Positions 1 through 9,068 of a stretch of 45,761 nt of DNA are shown here, piece after piece. Position numbers and translations under genes: made by a program. The notes beneath the pieces were generated by a model. That model worked only from the letters and a program-made list of their open reading frames with translations, was not told the DNA's origin and did no database searches. The stretch spans positions 1 through 45,761 of the forward strand of contig SVQV01000005.1 of assembly GCA_015065175.1 (NCBI GenBank), read 5' to 3'. The stretch is from Oscillospiraceae bacterium (GTDB taxonomy: Bacteria; Bacillota; Clostridia; Oscillospirales; CAG-272). Every line of letters begins with the position of its first letter. Positions within the stretch are counted from its first letter, which is position 1.

Positions 1-110
1 TTCGGCTTGTCGGGCTGGCTCAGTACGGCAACTACCTCTTTTCCGTCGTCAAGCAATCTTCCGAGACAGGCGGCGGCAATATCGGGTGTGCCCATAAAAA
101 GTATTCTCAT
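1..110 (-). CDS. fmt: Methionyl-tRNA formyltransferase, N-terminal fragment (runs off window)
   Basis: Reverse complement from 110 reads [36 protein letters not shown], typical Fmt N-terminus; directly downstream of def. Confidence 0.93.
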   Translation of the reverse strand, partial: MRILFMGTPDIAAACLGRLLDDGKEVVAVLSQPDKP

Positions 111-113
111 TAT

Positions 114-593
114 TTATCCTCTTAACTCTTCTATTTCTTTTTTTGTAAGCGGTCTTATCATTTCGTCGGTGAAAAGCTTTCCTTCAAGGTGGTCAAGCTC
201 GTGGCAGAACGCCTTCGCAAGCATTCCCTTTCCTGTTATCTCGACAGTCTCGCCTTTTCTGTTCAGGGCGCGCACCGTGACCGCATAGGGACGGCTCGTG
301 ATTCCCCAGACGTTAGGAACCGAAAGACAGCCCTCTACCTCCTCCTGCTTGCCCGAGTAGGCGATTATTTTCGGATTTATAAGCTCGAAATATCCGTCCT
401 CGTCTGTCTCTACTATGACCACTCTGCGCAAAACGCCTACCTGTACGGCGGCAAGTCCCGCGCCCTGCGCCTTGTGCATCGTCTCCTTCATATCATCCAA
501 AAGAGTGATGATGCGGGGTGTTATCTCCTCTACGGGACGGGATACCTTTCTGAGTATCGGGTCGCCCTCTTTTACTATCTTGAGTATTGCCAT
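114..593 (-). CDS. def: Peptide deformylase
   Basis: Motifs GAGLAAVQVG, EGCLSVPN and CHELDHLEG. Confidence 0.96.
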   Translation of the reverse strand: MAILKIVKEGDPILRKVSRPVEEITPRIITLLDDMKETMHKAQGAGLAAVQVGVLRRVVIVETDEDGYFELINPKIIAYSGKQEEVEGCLSVPNVWGITSRPYAVTVRALNRKGETVEITGKGMLAKAFCHELDHLEGKLFTDEMIRPLTKKEIEELRG

Positions 594-666
594 TGTCCTG
601 TTCTCCTGTTGTTTTTCTTATGTTAAATGTAAAGCTTTGTTTACACAATTGTTTGTGTGCTTATGT

Positions 667-2961
667 TCAGCCGACGGGGTTGAAGTCTATTGAAAGAGAC
701 ACATCTCTCTCTGTCGCAAACATACAGAGCAGACGTGAAAAATATTCTCTTGTATCACGGTTCAAGCGGCATTTTACCACCATTCGCATGCGGTACTTGC
801 CGGACACCTTATAGGTCTGCGCTTCAAACGGACCGAATATCATCATCGGCTGGGTCTTGTATTCCCTGTCTGCGAGTCCTACCGATTCGGAAAGCAGCTT
901 TTCACTGCTCGCCTTCAGCTTTTCCTCGTTCTCCGAGGTAAGTGTCAACTGTACGATATCGCAAAAGGGCGGAAATGAAAGCGATTTGCGGAGCTTTATC
1001 TCACGCTCATAAAAGCTGTCGTAATCCTGTCGGCAGGCTAACTTTATCACATCGTTATTCGGTGACATCGTCTGTATTATCGCCTTGCCGCCCGACTTTG
1101 ACCTGCCCGCTCTGCCTATGACCTGCGTGAGCAGAGAAAAGGTCTGCTCGGAGGCTCTGAAATCTCCCATATACAGAGAGGTATCCGCCAAAAGCACACC
1201 GACCAGCGTAACGAGCGGAAAATCGTGTCCCTTCGTCACCATTTGTGTGCCGAGCAGAATATCGGACCTATGCTCTCGGAAATCTCCCAAAATGGCGTCA
1301 TATGCCTGCTTGCCTGCTGTGGTATCGGCATCCATTCTTGTTATTTTAGCGTTTTCTAAAAACGAGCCAAGCTCGCCCTCTATCTTCTGCGTACCTATAC
1401 CCAAGTGAGAAATGCGCTCGCTTCCGCATTCGGGACAGGTCCTTCGGACCCCCTCCCTGTATCCGCAGGAATGGCAGAGCAGATATCCGCCCGCCTCGGA
1501 ATAATGATAGGTCAGCGAGATACTGCAATGGGGACAGGTAAGAACGTATCCGCATTCACGGCAATGAAGATGCGAGTGGTAGCCTCTCCTGTTTAAAAAG
1601 AGTATAGCCTGATTTCCGCCCTCCACGGTCTCTTTAAGCTCATCGGCTAAGAGAGCGCTTATTCCGCTCGTGTTTCCCGCGCGAAGCTCGTCTCTCATGT
1701 CCACTATCTCGGTCTCGGGAAGGGTTGCGCCTCCGTACCTGTAGCGCAGCTCTATGAGTGAATACTTCCCTGTTTTTGCCTTATAAAAGCTTTCAAGCGA
1801 AGGAGTTGCGGATGCTAAAAGCATAAGCGCATTGTTTTTTCCCGCTCTGTATGCCGCAACGTCTTTGGCGTGATATTTCGGATTTGCCTCCGACTTATAG
1901 GTATGCTCATGCTCCTCGTCTATGACGATAAGACCTAAATTCTTAAGAGGCGCAAAAACTGCCGAGCGTGTTCCTATGACTAAATCCACCTCGCCGTCGG
2001 CAATTCTGCGCCACATATCGAAGCGCTCTCCCTCTCCGAGCGAGGAATGTATGACGGCTACTCTGCTTCCGTATCGGCGGCAGAAAATGGAGACCGTCTG
2101 CGGTGTAAGTGAAATTTCGGGGACCATCATTATAGCGGTCTTTTTCTCGGAAAGCACACGGTCGAGAAGCTTCATTATTACCTTCGTCTTACCGCTTCCC
2201 GTTACTCCGTAAAGAAGCGCCGCATTCGCCTTGTCCTCGGCATAGAGCGAGCAGAGAGAGTCATACGCCTCGGCTTGCGCTCTGTTCAATACTATCTCAC
2301 TGTTATCAAGCTCTTTTTCGTACTTGAGATACGGGTTTCTTATAAGCTCCCTTTCGGTGTAGGAAATTATCCCTTTTTTACAAAGCGCGCTAAGCTGTGC
2401 GCCCGTAACACCGAGAGAGTCAAGAAGAATATTTGCGCCCGTCTCGCCATTTTCAAGCAGGTAGGCTATTATTTTTCTGTGGGACTCGCTCTTTAAGGGC
2501 TTTATCTCAGAAATTTCATCCGATTCGCTCTCTGAGAGCTTCTCGCCCGCAAGCATAGCCGCCTCATTTTTCGGGACTGCAAGGCTATAGAGCTTTTCTT
2601 TTTTTATGTTCCTCGCTCCGCCAAGTGAGAAAACGGGAGCGGGAGTCATAGCCCGTACCGCCTCGCCGACGGTACAAAGGGTCTGTTCTTTTAAAAACAA
2701 GCATAGCCCGAGCATTTCTTCCGAGAGGGAAAAACGGTTATCTAAAACCGACAGCACGGGCTTTATCTTTATTTCCTCGGTCGGCGCAGAAAAGCCGACC
2801 GCCACACCAAAGCTCACCCTGTCACCGCGCCCGAAGGGAACGGCAACAAGACTGCCCACCTTTATTTCGTCCGAAAGCGGAAGCTCGGGCAGAGCGTAGG
2901 TGTAGGGCTTATCTATATGATAGGGAGAATTAAGTAAATAAATGTTTACATATTTCTGCAC
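667..2961 (-). CDS. priA: Primosomal protein N' (PriA helicase)
   Basis: LLYGVTGSGKT, VIDEEHEHTYKS, zinc-binding CRECGYVLTCPHC / CHSCGYREGVRRTCPECGS, QVIGRAGR. Confidence 0.96.
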   Translation of the reverse strand: MQKYVNIYLLNSPYHIDKPYTYALPELPLSDEIKVGSLVAVPFGRGDRVSFGVAVGFSAPTEEIKIKPVLSVLDNRFSLSEEMLGLCLFLKEQTLCTVGEAVRAMTPAPVFSLGGARNIKKEKLYSLAVPKNEAAMLAGEKLSESESDEISEIKPLKSESHRKIIAYLLENGETGANILLDSLGVTGAQLSALCKKGIISYTERELIRNPYLKYEKELDNSEIVLNRAQAEAYDSLCSLYAEDKANAALLYGVTGSGKTKVIMKLLDRVLSEKKTAIMMVPEISLTPQTVSIFCRRYGSRVAVIHSSLGEGERFDMWRRIADGEVDLVIGTRSAVFAPLKNLGLIVIDEEHEHTYKSEANPKYHAKDVAAYRAGKNNALMLLASATPSLESFYKAKTGKYSLIELRYRYGGATLPETEIVDMRDELRAGNTSGISALLADELKETVEGGNQAILFLNRRGYHSHLHCRECGYVLTCPHCSISLTYHYSEAGGYLLCHSCGYREGVRRTCPECGSERISHLGIGTQKIEGELGSFLENAKITRMDADTTAGKQAYDAILGDFREHRSDILLGTQMVTKGHDFPLVTLVGVLLADTSLYMGDFRASEQTFSLLTQVIGRAGRSKSGGKAIIQTMSPNNDVIKLACRQDYDSFYEREIKLRKSLSFPPFCDIVQLTLTSENEEKLKASSEKLLSESVGLADREYKTQPMMIFGPFEAQTYKVSGKYRMRMVVKCRLNRDTREYFSRLLCMFATERDVSLSIDFNPVG

Positions 2962-3008
2962 TGCATTTTTCTCCTTGCTTCTCCCGACGGCATTTCCGTC
3001 TCTGTTTT

Positions 3009-3368
3009 TTACTCGTTTGCTTCTGCTACCTGAGCTTCTTCTGTGGGAGTTGCTATCTCCTCCGCCGCGGCTTCCGCAGTATCGGCGCTCTCGCAGATCT
3101 CCTCCTGCTCGCTCTTGCGAACCATTTTAAGCTTGCCCTCGTGCATTCTTCCTATAGCTATCTTTACAGCCTTCTGATCTCTGTATTCGGGGCTGATAAG
3201 TGCGGAAAGGGGCTTTTCTGTCTCGCGGTTGGCTATCATTTTTTCAGCCGCTTCTCTTTCCTTTACGTATTCGTCTGTAACGAGGCGCGCGGACTTTGCC
3301 GTGCCTATAACCAACTCATAACGGTTGAATTCGTTTTTTGTAAGGTCTGCAATGGATGGATAGATCAT
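3009..3368 (-). CDS. rpoZ: DNA-directed RNA polymerase omega subunit with acidic/Ala-rich C-terminal tail
   Basis: MIYPSIADLTKNEFNRYELVIGTAKSARLVTDE resembles omega; position next to priA and remA. Confidence 0.85.
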   Translation of the reverse strand: MIYPSIADLTKNEFNRYELVIGTAKSARLVTDEYVKEREAAEKMIANRETEKPLSALISPEYRDQKAVKIAIGRMHEGKLKMVRKSEQEEICESADTAEAAAEEIATPTEEAQVAEANE

Positions 3369-3425
3369 AATTTTCTCCTATATTGAATTTTGATAAATTA
3401 AAAACTTATAAAAAGCTCAAAAGGC

Positions 3426-3692
3426 TTATTCCTCTTCCTCGGGATCCTCGTCATCCGCGCTGTCTATCAAGCGGTTCGAGATAGTTTCGGGCTGAAGTGC
3501 CGAAAGGATAACATGCTCACTGTCGGTGATTATTACCGCCCTCGTTCTTCTTCCGCAGCTGACGTCAATTATTCTGTTGTCGTCCTTAGCGTCCTGAACG
3601 AGTCTCTTTATCGGAGCGGAGTCGGGGGTCGCTATAGCTACTATTCTGTTAGTTGAAACCATATTGCTGAAGCCTATGTTGATGAATTTCAT
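3426..3692 (-). CDS. remA: RemA/DUF370-family regulatory protein
   Basis: [71 protein letters not shown]. Confidence 0.9.
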   Translation of the reverse strand: MKFINIGFSNMVSTNRIVAIATPDSAPIKRLVQDAKDDNRIIDVSCGRRTRAVIITDSEHVILSALQPETISNRLIDSADDEDPEEEE

Positions 3693-3736
3693 AATTACCT
3701 CTTATTTCGATTGTTCGATTTTTTCGCGTCTTCGTC

Positions 3737-4624
3737 TTATTCGATATTCTGAATCTGTTCACGTATTTTTTCAAGCTCGCCCTTTATATCAACCACCAAA
3801 CGGGCTATTTTTACATTGTTTGCCTTAGATCCTATCGTGTTCGTCTCTCGGTTCATTTCCTGCATAAGAAAATCAAGCTTTCTTCCCGATGGCTCTGACG
3901 ACAGACATATCTCGTCAAATGCGTCTATATGGCTGTTGAGTCTCGCTATCTCCTCGTCTACCGCTATCTTGTCGGCATATATAGCTACCTCGGTAAGTAT
4001 TCTCTGATCGTCGGGGGCAATCCCGTTTTCCTCTAAAAGCTGTGTTATGCGCGCCTTGAGCTTGTCGGCATAGCCTACCTTATCGGTACGGGATATCAGG
4101 TCTATCTCGGCAGCCGTCTCTCGCACGAACGCAAGCTTGCCCTTTATGTCCGCTTCGGTCTTCTTGCCCTCAAACTCACGCATAGCGACATATTCCGCAA
4201 TTGCGCTATCAAGCGCGGGCAAGAGCTTTTCCCATTCGCCCTCAAGGTCCTCCTCGGGAGCTTCAAAGGTGAATATATCCCTGTTCTGTGCCACTCTCAT
4301 AGTTGAAATATCGTCGGGCAGTGAAAACTCACGAGAAAGCTCACGGAGAGCCTCTATATACTGCGAAGCAAACTCTCGGTCGAGCGCTATGTGTCCTGCG
4401 TCGGAGCAGTGACGGTCGAGGGATATGCTTATATCTATCTTTCCTCTGCTGAGCGCATTCTGCTTTACGTGCGCCTTTATTCTTTCCTCTAAGGACGAAT
4501 AAATTCTCGGCGCCTTCAGAGTGCAGTCGAAATATCTGCTGTTTACGGATTTAAGCTCGACTGTTATGTCCTTGTCCTCGCCCTCGATCTTTGCGCGTCC
4601 GAAGGCGGTCATGCTCTTTATCAT
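3737..4624 (-). CDS. YicC family endoribonuclease
   Basis: MIKSMTAFGRA N-terminus and LDFLMQEMNRETNTIGSKA C-terminal motif. Confidence 0.94.
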   Translation of the reverse strand: MIKSMTAFGRAKIEGEDKDITVELKSVNSRYFDCTLKAPRIYSSLEERIKAHVKQNALSRGKIDISISLDRHCSDAGHIALDREFASQYIEALRELSREFSLPDDISTMRVAQNRDIFTFEAPEEDLEGEWEKLLPALDSAIAEYVAMREFEGKKTEADIKGKLAFVRETAAEIDLISRTDKVGYADKLKARITQLLEENGIAPDDQRILTEVAIYADKIAVDEEIARLNSHIDAFDEICLSSEPSGRKLDFLMQEMNRETNTIGSKANNVKIARLVVDIKGELEKIREQIQNIE

Positions 4625-4628
4625 TTTC

Positions 4629-5108
4629 TTATTCCTTTGCGCTATTTTTCTTTTTTTCCTTGCGTATCATACTGTTAAGCTCCTCAAGGAAGGTGTCAAC
4701 ATCCTTGAATTCTCTGTAAACAGAGGCGAAACGAACATACGAGACTGCGTCAAGCCCGCGCAAGCGGTCCATAACCATATTTCCTATATCCTTCGTGCTT
4801 ATCTCGGACACAAGGGAATTTGTAAGCTCGGCTTCTATCTGTGAAACTATCTGCTCGGTATCCACAGGACGCTTCTGGCACGCCTTCAGAATTCCCGCGT
4901 GAAGCTTGTGTCTGTCGAAAAACTCGCGGCTTCCGTCCTTTTTCAGAACGGTTATCGGCACGGAATCTATAACCTCATAGGTCGTAAAGCGCTTACCGCA
5001 GGAAACACACTCTCTGCGCCTTTTGATGCTGTTCCCCTCGTCAACAGGTCTTGAGTCCAAAACCTTGCTGTCGGAAATGCCGCAAGCAGGACATCTCATA
5101 TTCTTCAC
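4629..5108 (-). CDS. nrdR: Transcriptional repressor NrdR
   Basis: MRCPACGISDSKVLDSRPVDEGNSIKRRRECVSCGKRFTTYE zinc ribbon plus ATP-cone. Confidence 0.96.
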   Translation of the reverse strand: MKNMRCPACGISDSKVLDSRPVDEGNSIKRRRECVSCGKRFTTYEVIDSVPITVLKKDGSREFFDRHKLHAGILKACQKRPVDTEQIVSQIEAELTNSLVSEISTKDIGNMVMDRLRGLDAVSYVRFASVYREFKDVDTFLEELNSMIRKEKKKNSAKE

Positions 5109-5240
5109 CCCCGATGTTAAACAATGGTTGTTTTATACTTTATTATAGTATTATATCACAAAATACAGGCTTTGTAAACTGTTTTTTTGAAAATATACAA
5201 AATTTTTAACATTATAATCCTCAAAAAAACCCATCCCATC

Positions 5241-6092
5241 TCAAAAACGAGGATTATCGGGGTCCCTGTCGGCGTCGCCCAAGCCCGTCATTCCGTCGAG
5301 GAATTCCATATCCTCCTGTGATATCTCAAAGTCGAAAATATCGATATTTTCGGCAATTCTTGACGGAGTCGTCGACTTTGGCAAAGGCAGGATTCCGTGT
5401 TGCAGGCACCAGCGCAAATGTATCTGCGCGCTTGTTTTTCCGTACTTTTCTCCGATTTTAACGATTTGCTCGTTTTTAAGCGCCAACGTCCTGTTAAGAG
5501 GTGCCCAAGCAGCCACCAAAATGCCTTTTTGACTACAATAGTTTACAGTTTCTGCGGGATACGTGCCTATATGACACTCCACCTGATTGACTGCGGGGCA
5601 TATTTTTGCGTTTTTCAATAGCGGCTCAAGATGATGCGGTCGGAAGTTGCTGACACCTATGCTTTTGAGCTTTCCTTCGGCAACTGCCTCCTCCATAGCT
5701 CTCCAGGTCTCTGCGTTCGTCTCCTGCCAGCAGTCGCGGAGATCCTTCGGTATCGGCCAATGTATGAGATAGAGGTCGAGATAATCAAGTCCCAAATTCA
5801 TAAGGCTCTCGTCTATCGCTCTTTTTGCTTTTTCATAGCTATGCTCGGTGTTCCAGAGCTTGCTCGTGACGAAAAGCTCCTTCCTGTCGAGTCCACACCG
5901 TCTTATTCCCTCTCCGACCGTCTTTTCGTTTTTGTAGAAAAATGCCGTGTCTATATGTCGGTAGCCTGCATTGACAGCGCAAGCAATAGCCTCGACTCCC
6001 GCTTCGCCCTCGGGCAAGAGCCACGTGCCGTATCCGACACAGGGAATCCTGTTCCCGTCATTCAAAAGAAAGGTGTCCTTCTGATTTTTCAT
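5241..6092 (-). CDS. Aldo/keto reductase
   Basis: GYRHIDTAFFYKNEKTVGEGIR, DLYLIHWP, SIGVSNF; true start MKNQKDTFLLNDG at 6092 after an AGGAG; the supplied ORF start at 6149 lies in repeat sequence. Confidence 0.93.
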   Translation of the reverse strand: MKNQKDTFLLNDGNRIPCVGYGTWLLPEGEAGVEAIACAVNAGYRHIDTAFFYKNEKTVGEGIRRCGLDRKELFVTSKLWNTEHSYEKAKRAIDESLMNLGLDYLDLYLIHWPIPKDLRDCWQETNAETWRAMEEAVAEGKLKSIGVSNFRPHHLEPLLKNAKICPAVNQVECHIGTYPAETVNYCSQKGILVAAWAPLNRTLALKNEQIVKIGEKYGKTSAQIHLRWCLQHGILPLPKSTTPSRIAENIDIFDFEISQEDMEFLDGMTGLGDADRDPDNPRF

Positions 6093-6125
6093 TATTTTTT
6101 CTCCTGGTAGTTTCGTTTTACGTGT

Positions 6126-6613
6126 TTTTCCTGAGGGACTTTTTTGCAAAAAAGTCCCTCAAACTCTTCAAAAAACTCTTGAAGAAATATTTTTTAATTT
6201 AAACGTCAGATGTTCTGCCCGCCCACACGTGTGCTTCAAATTTTGATTTATCGGCGCGTTTGAAGATATCCTTGCCTTTTATTGTTTCGTGGTTTTGCCT
6301 CATCCACCACTGCGTGGTCCCCCTTCCCCAAGGGGAAGGCTTTAAAAAACACTTTTTCGCTTATTATCTAAAATAAATGTCTGCCATTTATGTTGTCTTT
6401 TTATTTTGTTTTCACACGAAAAAGGCTTCAAAAAATAGCCTTCCCCTTGGGGAAGGGGGACCGCTTGCGGTGGTTGAGGTACACTCTATAACAATTGCTT
6501 AATCGCTTCCTTAAGAATCAATCCATAAAAAACCTTTTTTGCAGCAGCTTTCTTTGCTTACTTTCTTTCCACGAAAGAAAGTAAGAGACCGATAAATTGC
6601 AATTTATCCAATG
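6126..6613. repeat. Composite intergenic repeat copy R1 (28-bp palindrome, conserved linker, MITE-like insert, hairpin, AAATTGCAATTT palindrome)
   Basis: Long near-identity by eye with 28783-29301, partial identity with 32937-33435 and 35130-35460. Confidence 0.85.
6298..6479. mobile_element. MITE-like element with ~44-bp imperfect terminal inverted repeats
   Basis: Left arm CCTCATCCACCACTGCGTGGTCCCCCTTCCCCAAGGGGAAGGCT (6298-6341) vs right arm AGCCTTCCCCTTGGGGAAGGGGGACCGCTTGCGGTGGTTGAGG (6437-6479). Confidence 0.75.
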
Positions 6614-6632
6614 CAAAAGCGCTTCATTTAAC

Positions 6633-6676
6633 AAAAACGCTTATGGTGGCGAATAATCGTTGGCATAAGCGTTTTT
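6633..6676 (-). terminator. Rho-independent terminator downstream of pheT
   Basis: AAAAACGCTTATG ... CATAAGCGTTTTT inverted repeat just past the pheT stop. Confidence 0.7.
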
Positions 6677-6683
6677 CTATGAA

Positions 6684-9056
6684 TTATATAGCTTTAAATG
6701 AAAGTCCGATGCCTGAGAGGTCTGCTATTATCGCATCGGTTATGGGAGTAAGCTCCGACTTTGCGAGCGTGCGCTCCTTCGACGAGAAGGTGAAGCGGAA
6801 TGTGATATTCGAAGCCTCCGCGCTCTCGTATATGTCAGAAACAGAAATATCTGTGATATACTCACCGCCGAGCGCAAACGCGCGGCGCTTGATGTCGCTG
6901 AAGTTGATGTCCGAAAGAGAAGCGTTAAAGCAGAGGTCGATCTCGATAGACGGGAACTTGGACGCCTCTACATACTTAACGTCGGAAGCGGATATGCCCG
7001 AGAAGATATTCATATCTATATCGGCAAACGCAACTCCCGCCTTCTTGTCAAGCTTCGCAATTACCGAAGGATGAGGCACCGAAAGGAATCCGACCTTTTT
7101 GCCGTCAAGGAGGATATCAAAGGTGTTCTTCGGATGCTGCCAGTTGTATTCCGGCTCTGCGGAAACAAATTCGGGGGTCTTGTGCTTGATGTTACGGCAA
7201 ACTGTAGTAACGATATCTCTTACACGAAGGAATATTGCTTCCTCACTCTGCTCTCTTGTGTAGAGAGCGACACCGAGAGTCTTTCTCTCGTCACACTCGT
7301 TCTTTTCGTCAAGTCCCTTTACGACCTTACCTACCTCAAAGATACCGAACGTGTCGGCATAGCCCTTGTTCTCGTTAAGGAAGTTCAAAAGTGTGGGAGT
7401 CATAGAGCTGCGGATCGTATCATGCTCGGGTGTCTGCGCATTTATTATGCGCACGTTTCTGTCCGTCTCGATGCCGAGCTGGGTGTTTTTCGCTCTGTCA
7501 AACCAGATGTAAGAATGAACCTCGGAGAGCGCATACTTGCTTACAAGAATGTCCTTCGCTCTGTCCTCGTCGGTCTTCTTTACCTCCTGCTTTATGGGAG
7601 CAAGCTCGCTTTTCGCTGTGAATATCTCAAAGTTGTCATATCCGTAGATACGGGTAATTTCTTCTATGAGGTCGGCTTTTATGGTTACGTCCTTTGTCGC
7701 TCTGTATGAGGGTACTGTAACGGTAAAGCTGTCGCCGTTTCTTACGACACCGAAGCCGAGAGATGTAAGTGTTTTCTCTATTCTGTCGGAGGAAATATCT
7801 ATTCCCGTGTATCTGTCAACAAACGCCTTGTTTATTTCAAGAACGATAGTGTCATACTTCTTTACATAGCTGTCTGTTATGCGGCTGATTATCTTCGCGC
7901 CCTTGTCTATGTCGCAGAGCAGATACAAAAATCTCTTGCAGGCAAGCATAGCAAGCTCGGGGTCGAGCATCTTCTCGTATCTCATTGAAGCGTCGGTGCG
8001 GAGACCTATTCTTGTAGAGGACTTACGGATGCTTACGCCGTCAAAAGTAGCGCTTTCAAGCAAGAGCGAGGATGTATCGTCCTCGATCTCGGAGTCAAGT
8101 CCGCCCATAATACCCGCAACAGCGACAGGCTCGTCGTCTCTGCATATCATAAGCGTGTTTTCGTCTATATTTCTCTCTGTTCCGTCAAGCGTCTTGAACT
8201 TGAAGGGAGAAGCAAATCTCTGTACACGTATTCTGTCAACACGGCGAAGATCAAAGGCGTGCATAGGCTGACCAAGCTCAAGCATTACATAGTTCGTAAG
8301 GTCCGCCAAAAGATTTATCGCGCGCAGACCGCAGTAGTGCAGACGTATCTTCATATTTACGGGAGATGTCTTTACCGTGATGTTCTCTGCCTTTGTGCCT
8401 ATATAGCGGTAGCAAAGCTCCTTGTCCTTTATCTCAATATCAACGGGAGGGAGAGTCTCATAGCTCTTTTCATCAATAAGAGCGGGAGCCTTAAGCGGTC
8501 TTTCAGCTAAAACGGCTATCTCTCTCGCAATACCGAAATGTCCCCAAAGATCAGGGCGGTTTGTAAGAGATTTGTTATCAACCTCGAAGATAAGGTCCTC
8601 TATATCGTAAATTTCTTTAATATCCGTACCGAGAGCTACGTCCTCGAAAATTTCCATAATGCCGGAATTGTCCGCACTTATGTCAAGCTCTGCCTCGGAA
8701 CAGCACATACCGTTCGACTCATAGCCCGCAACGGTCGCCTGTGTTATCTCGTGACCGCAGACCGCACCGCCCGCTGTCGCGAAGGCAACCTTCATTCCCT
8801 CACGGACGTTGGGCGCACCGCATACACAGTCGGTTATGCCGTTACCCGTGTCTATCTTAAGAAGGTGAAGCTTCTTTGAGTTGGGGTGATTTTCAACAGA
8901 AACTATTTTGGCAACGATAACGCCGCGTGTGTCCTTGCCTTTATAATAGATATCCTCGACCTCGGCGGCGGAAAGTGTAAAGCGGCGAACGAGCGCCTCC
9001 TTATCAAGTCCGTCGAGACAAACGAAGTCGCTTATCCAGTTCATTGATAAAAACAT
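6684..9056 (-). CDS. pheT: Phenylalanyl-tRNA synthetase beta subunit
   Basis: Full-length PheT: EMAP-like tRNA-binding domain, GRESNGMCCSE-type region, C-terminal anticodon-binding domain; adjacent to pheS. Confidence 0.96.
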   Translation of the reverse strand: MFLSMNWISDFVCLDGLDKEALVRRFTLSAAEVEDIYYKGKDTRGVIVAKIVSVENHPNSKKLHLLKIDTGNGITDCVCGAPNVREGMKVAFATAGGAVCGHEITQATVAGYESNGMCCSEAELDISADNSGIMEIFEDVALGTDIKEIYDIEDLIFEVDNKSLTNRPDLWGHFGIAREIAVLAERPLKAPALIDEKSYETLPPVDIEIKDKELCYRYIGTKAENITVKTSPVNMKIRLHYCGLRAINLLADLTNYVMLELGQPMHAFDLRRVDRIRVQRFASPFKFKTLDGTERNIDENTLMICRDDEPVAVAGIMGGLDSEIEDDTSSLLLESATFDGVSIRKSSTRIGLRTDASMRYEKMLDPELAMLACKRFLYLLCDIDKGAKIISRITDSYVKKYDTIVLEINKAFVDRYTGIDISSDRIEKTLTSLGFGVVRNGDSFTVTVPSYRATKDVTIKADLIEEITRIYGYDNFEIFTAKSELAPIKQEVKKTDEDRAKDILVSKYALSEVHSYIWFDRAKNTQLGIETDRNVRIINAQTPEHDTIRSSMTPTLLNFLNENKGYADTFGIFEVGKVVKGLDEKNECDERKTLGVALYTREQSEEAIFLRVRDIVTTVCRNIKHKTPEFVSAEPEYNWQHPKNTFDILLDGKKVGFLSVPHPSVIAKLDKKAGVAFADIDMNIFSGISASDVKYVEASKFPSIEIDLCFNASLSDINFSDIKRRAFALGGEYITDISVSDIYESAEASNITFRFTFSSKERTLAKSELTPITDAIIADLSGIGLSFKAI

Positions 9057-9068
9057 TGTAAGACCTCC

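Noticed and set aside
6093-6149. N-terminal extension of aldo/keto reductase from 6149
   Set aside because: Extension lies in composite repeat R1 and adjoining sequence; AGGAG precedes the ATG at 6092.
7071-7709. 212-aa plus-strand ORF within pheT
   Set aside because: Antisense to pheT; composition consistent with a shadow ORF.
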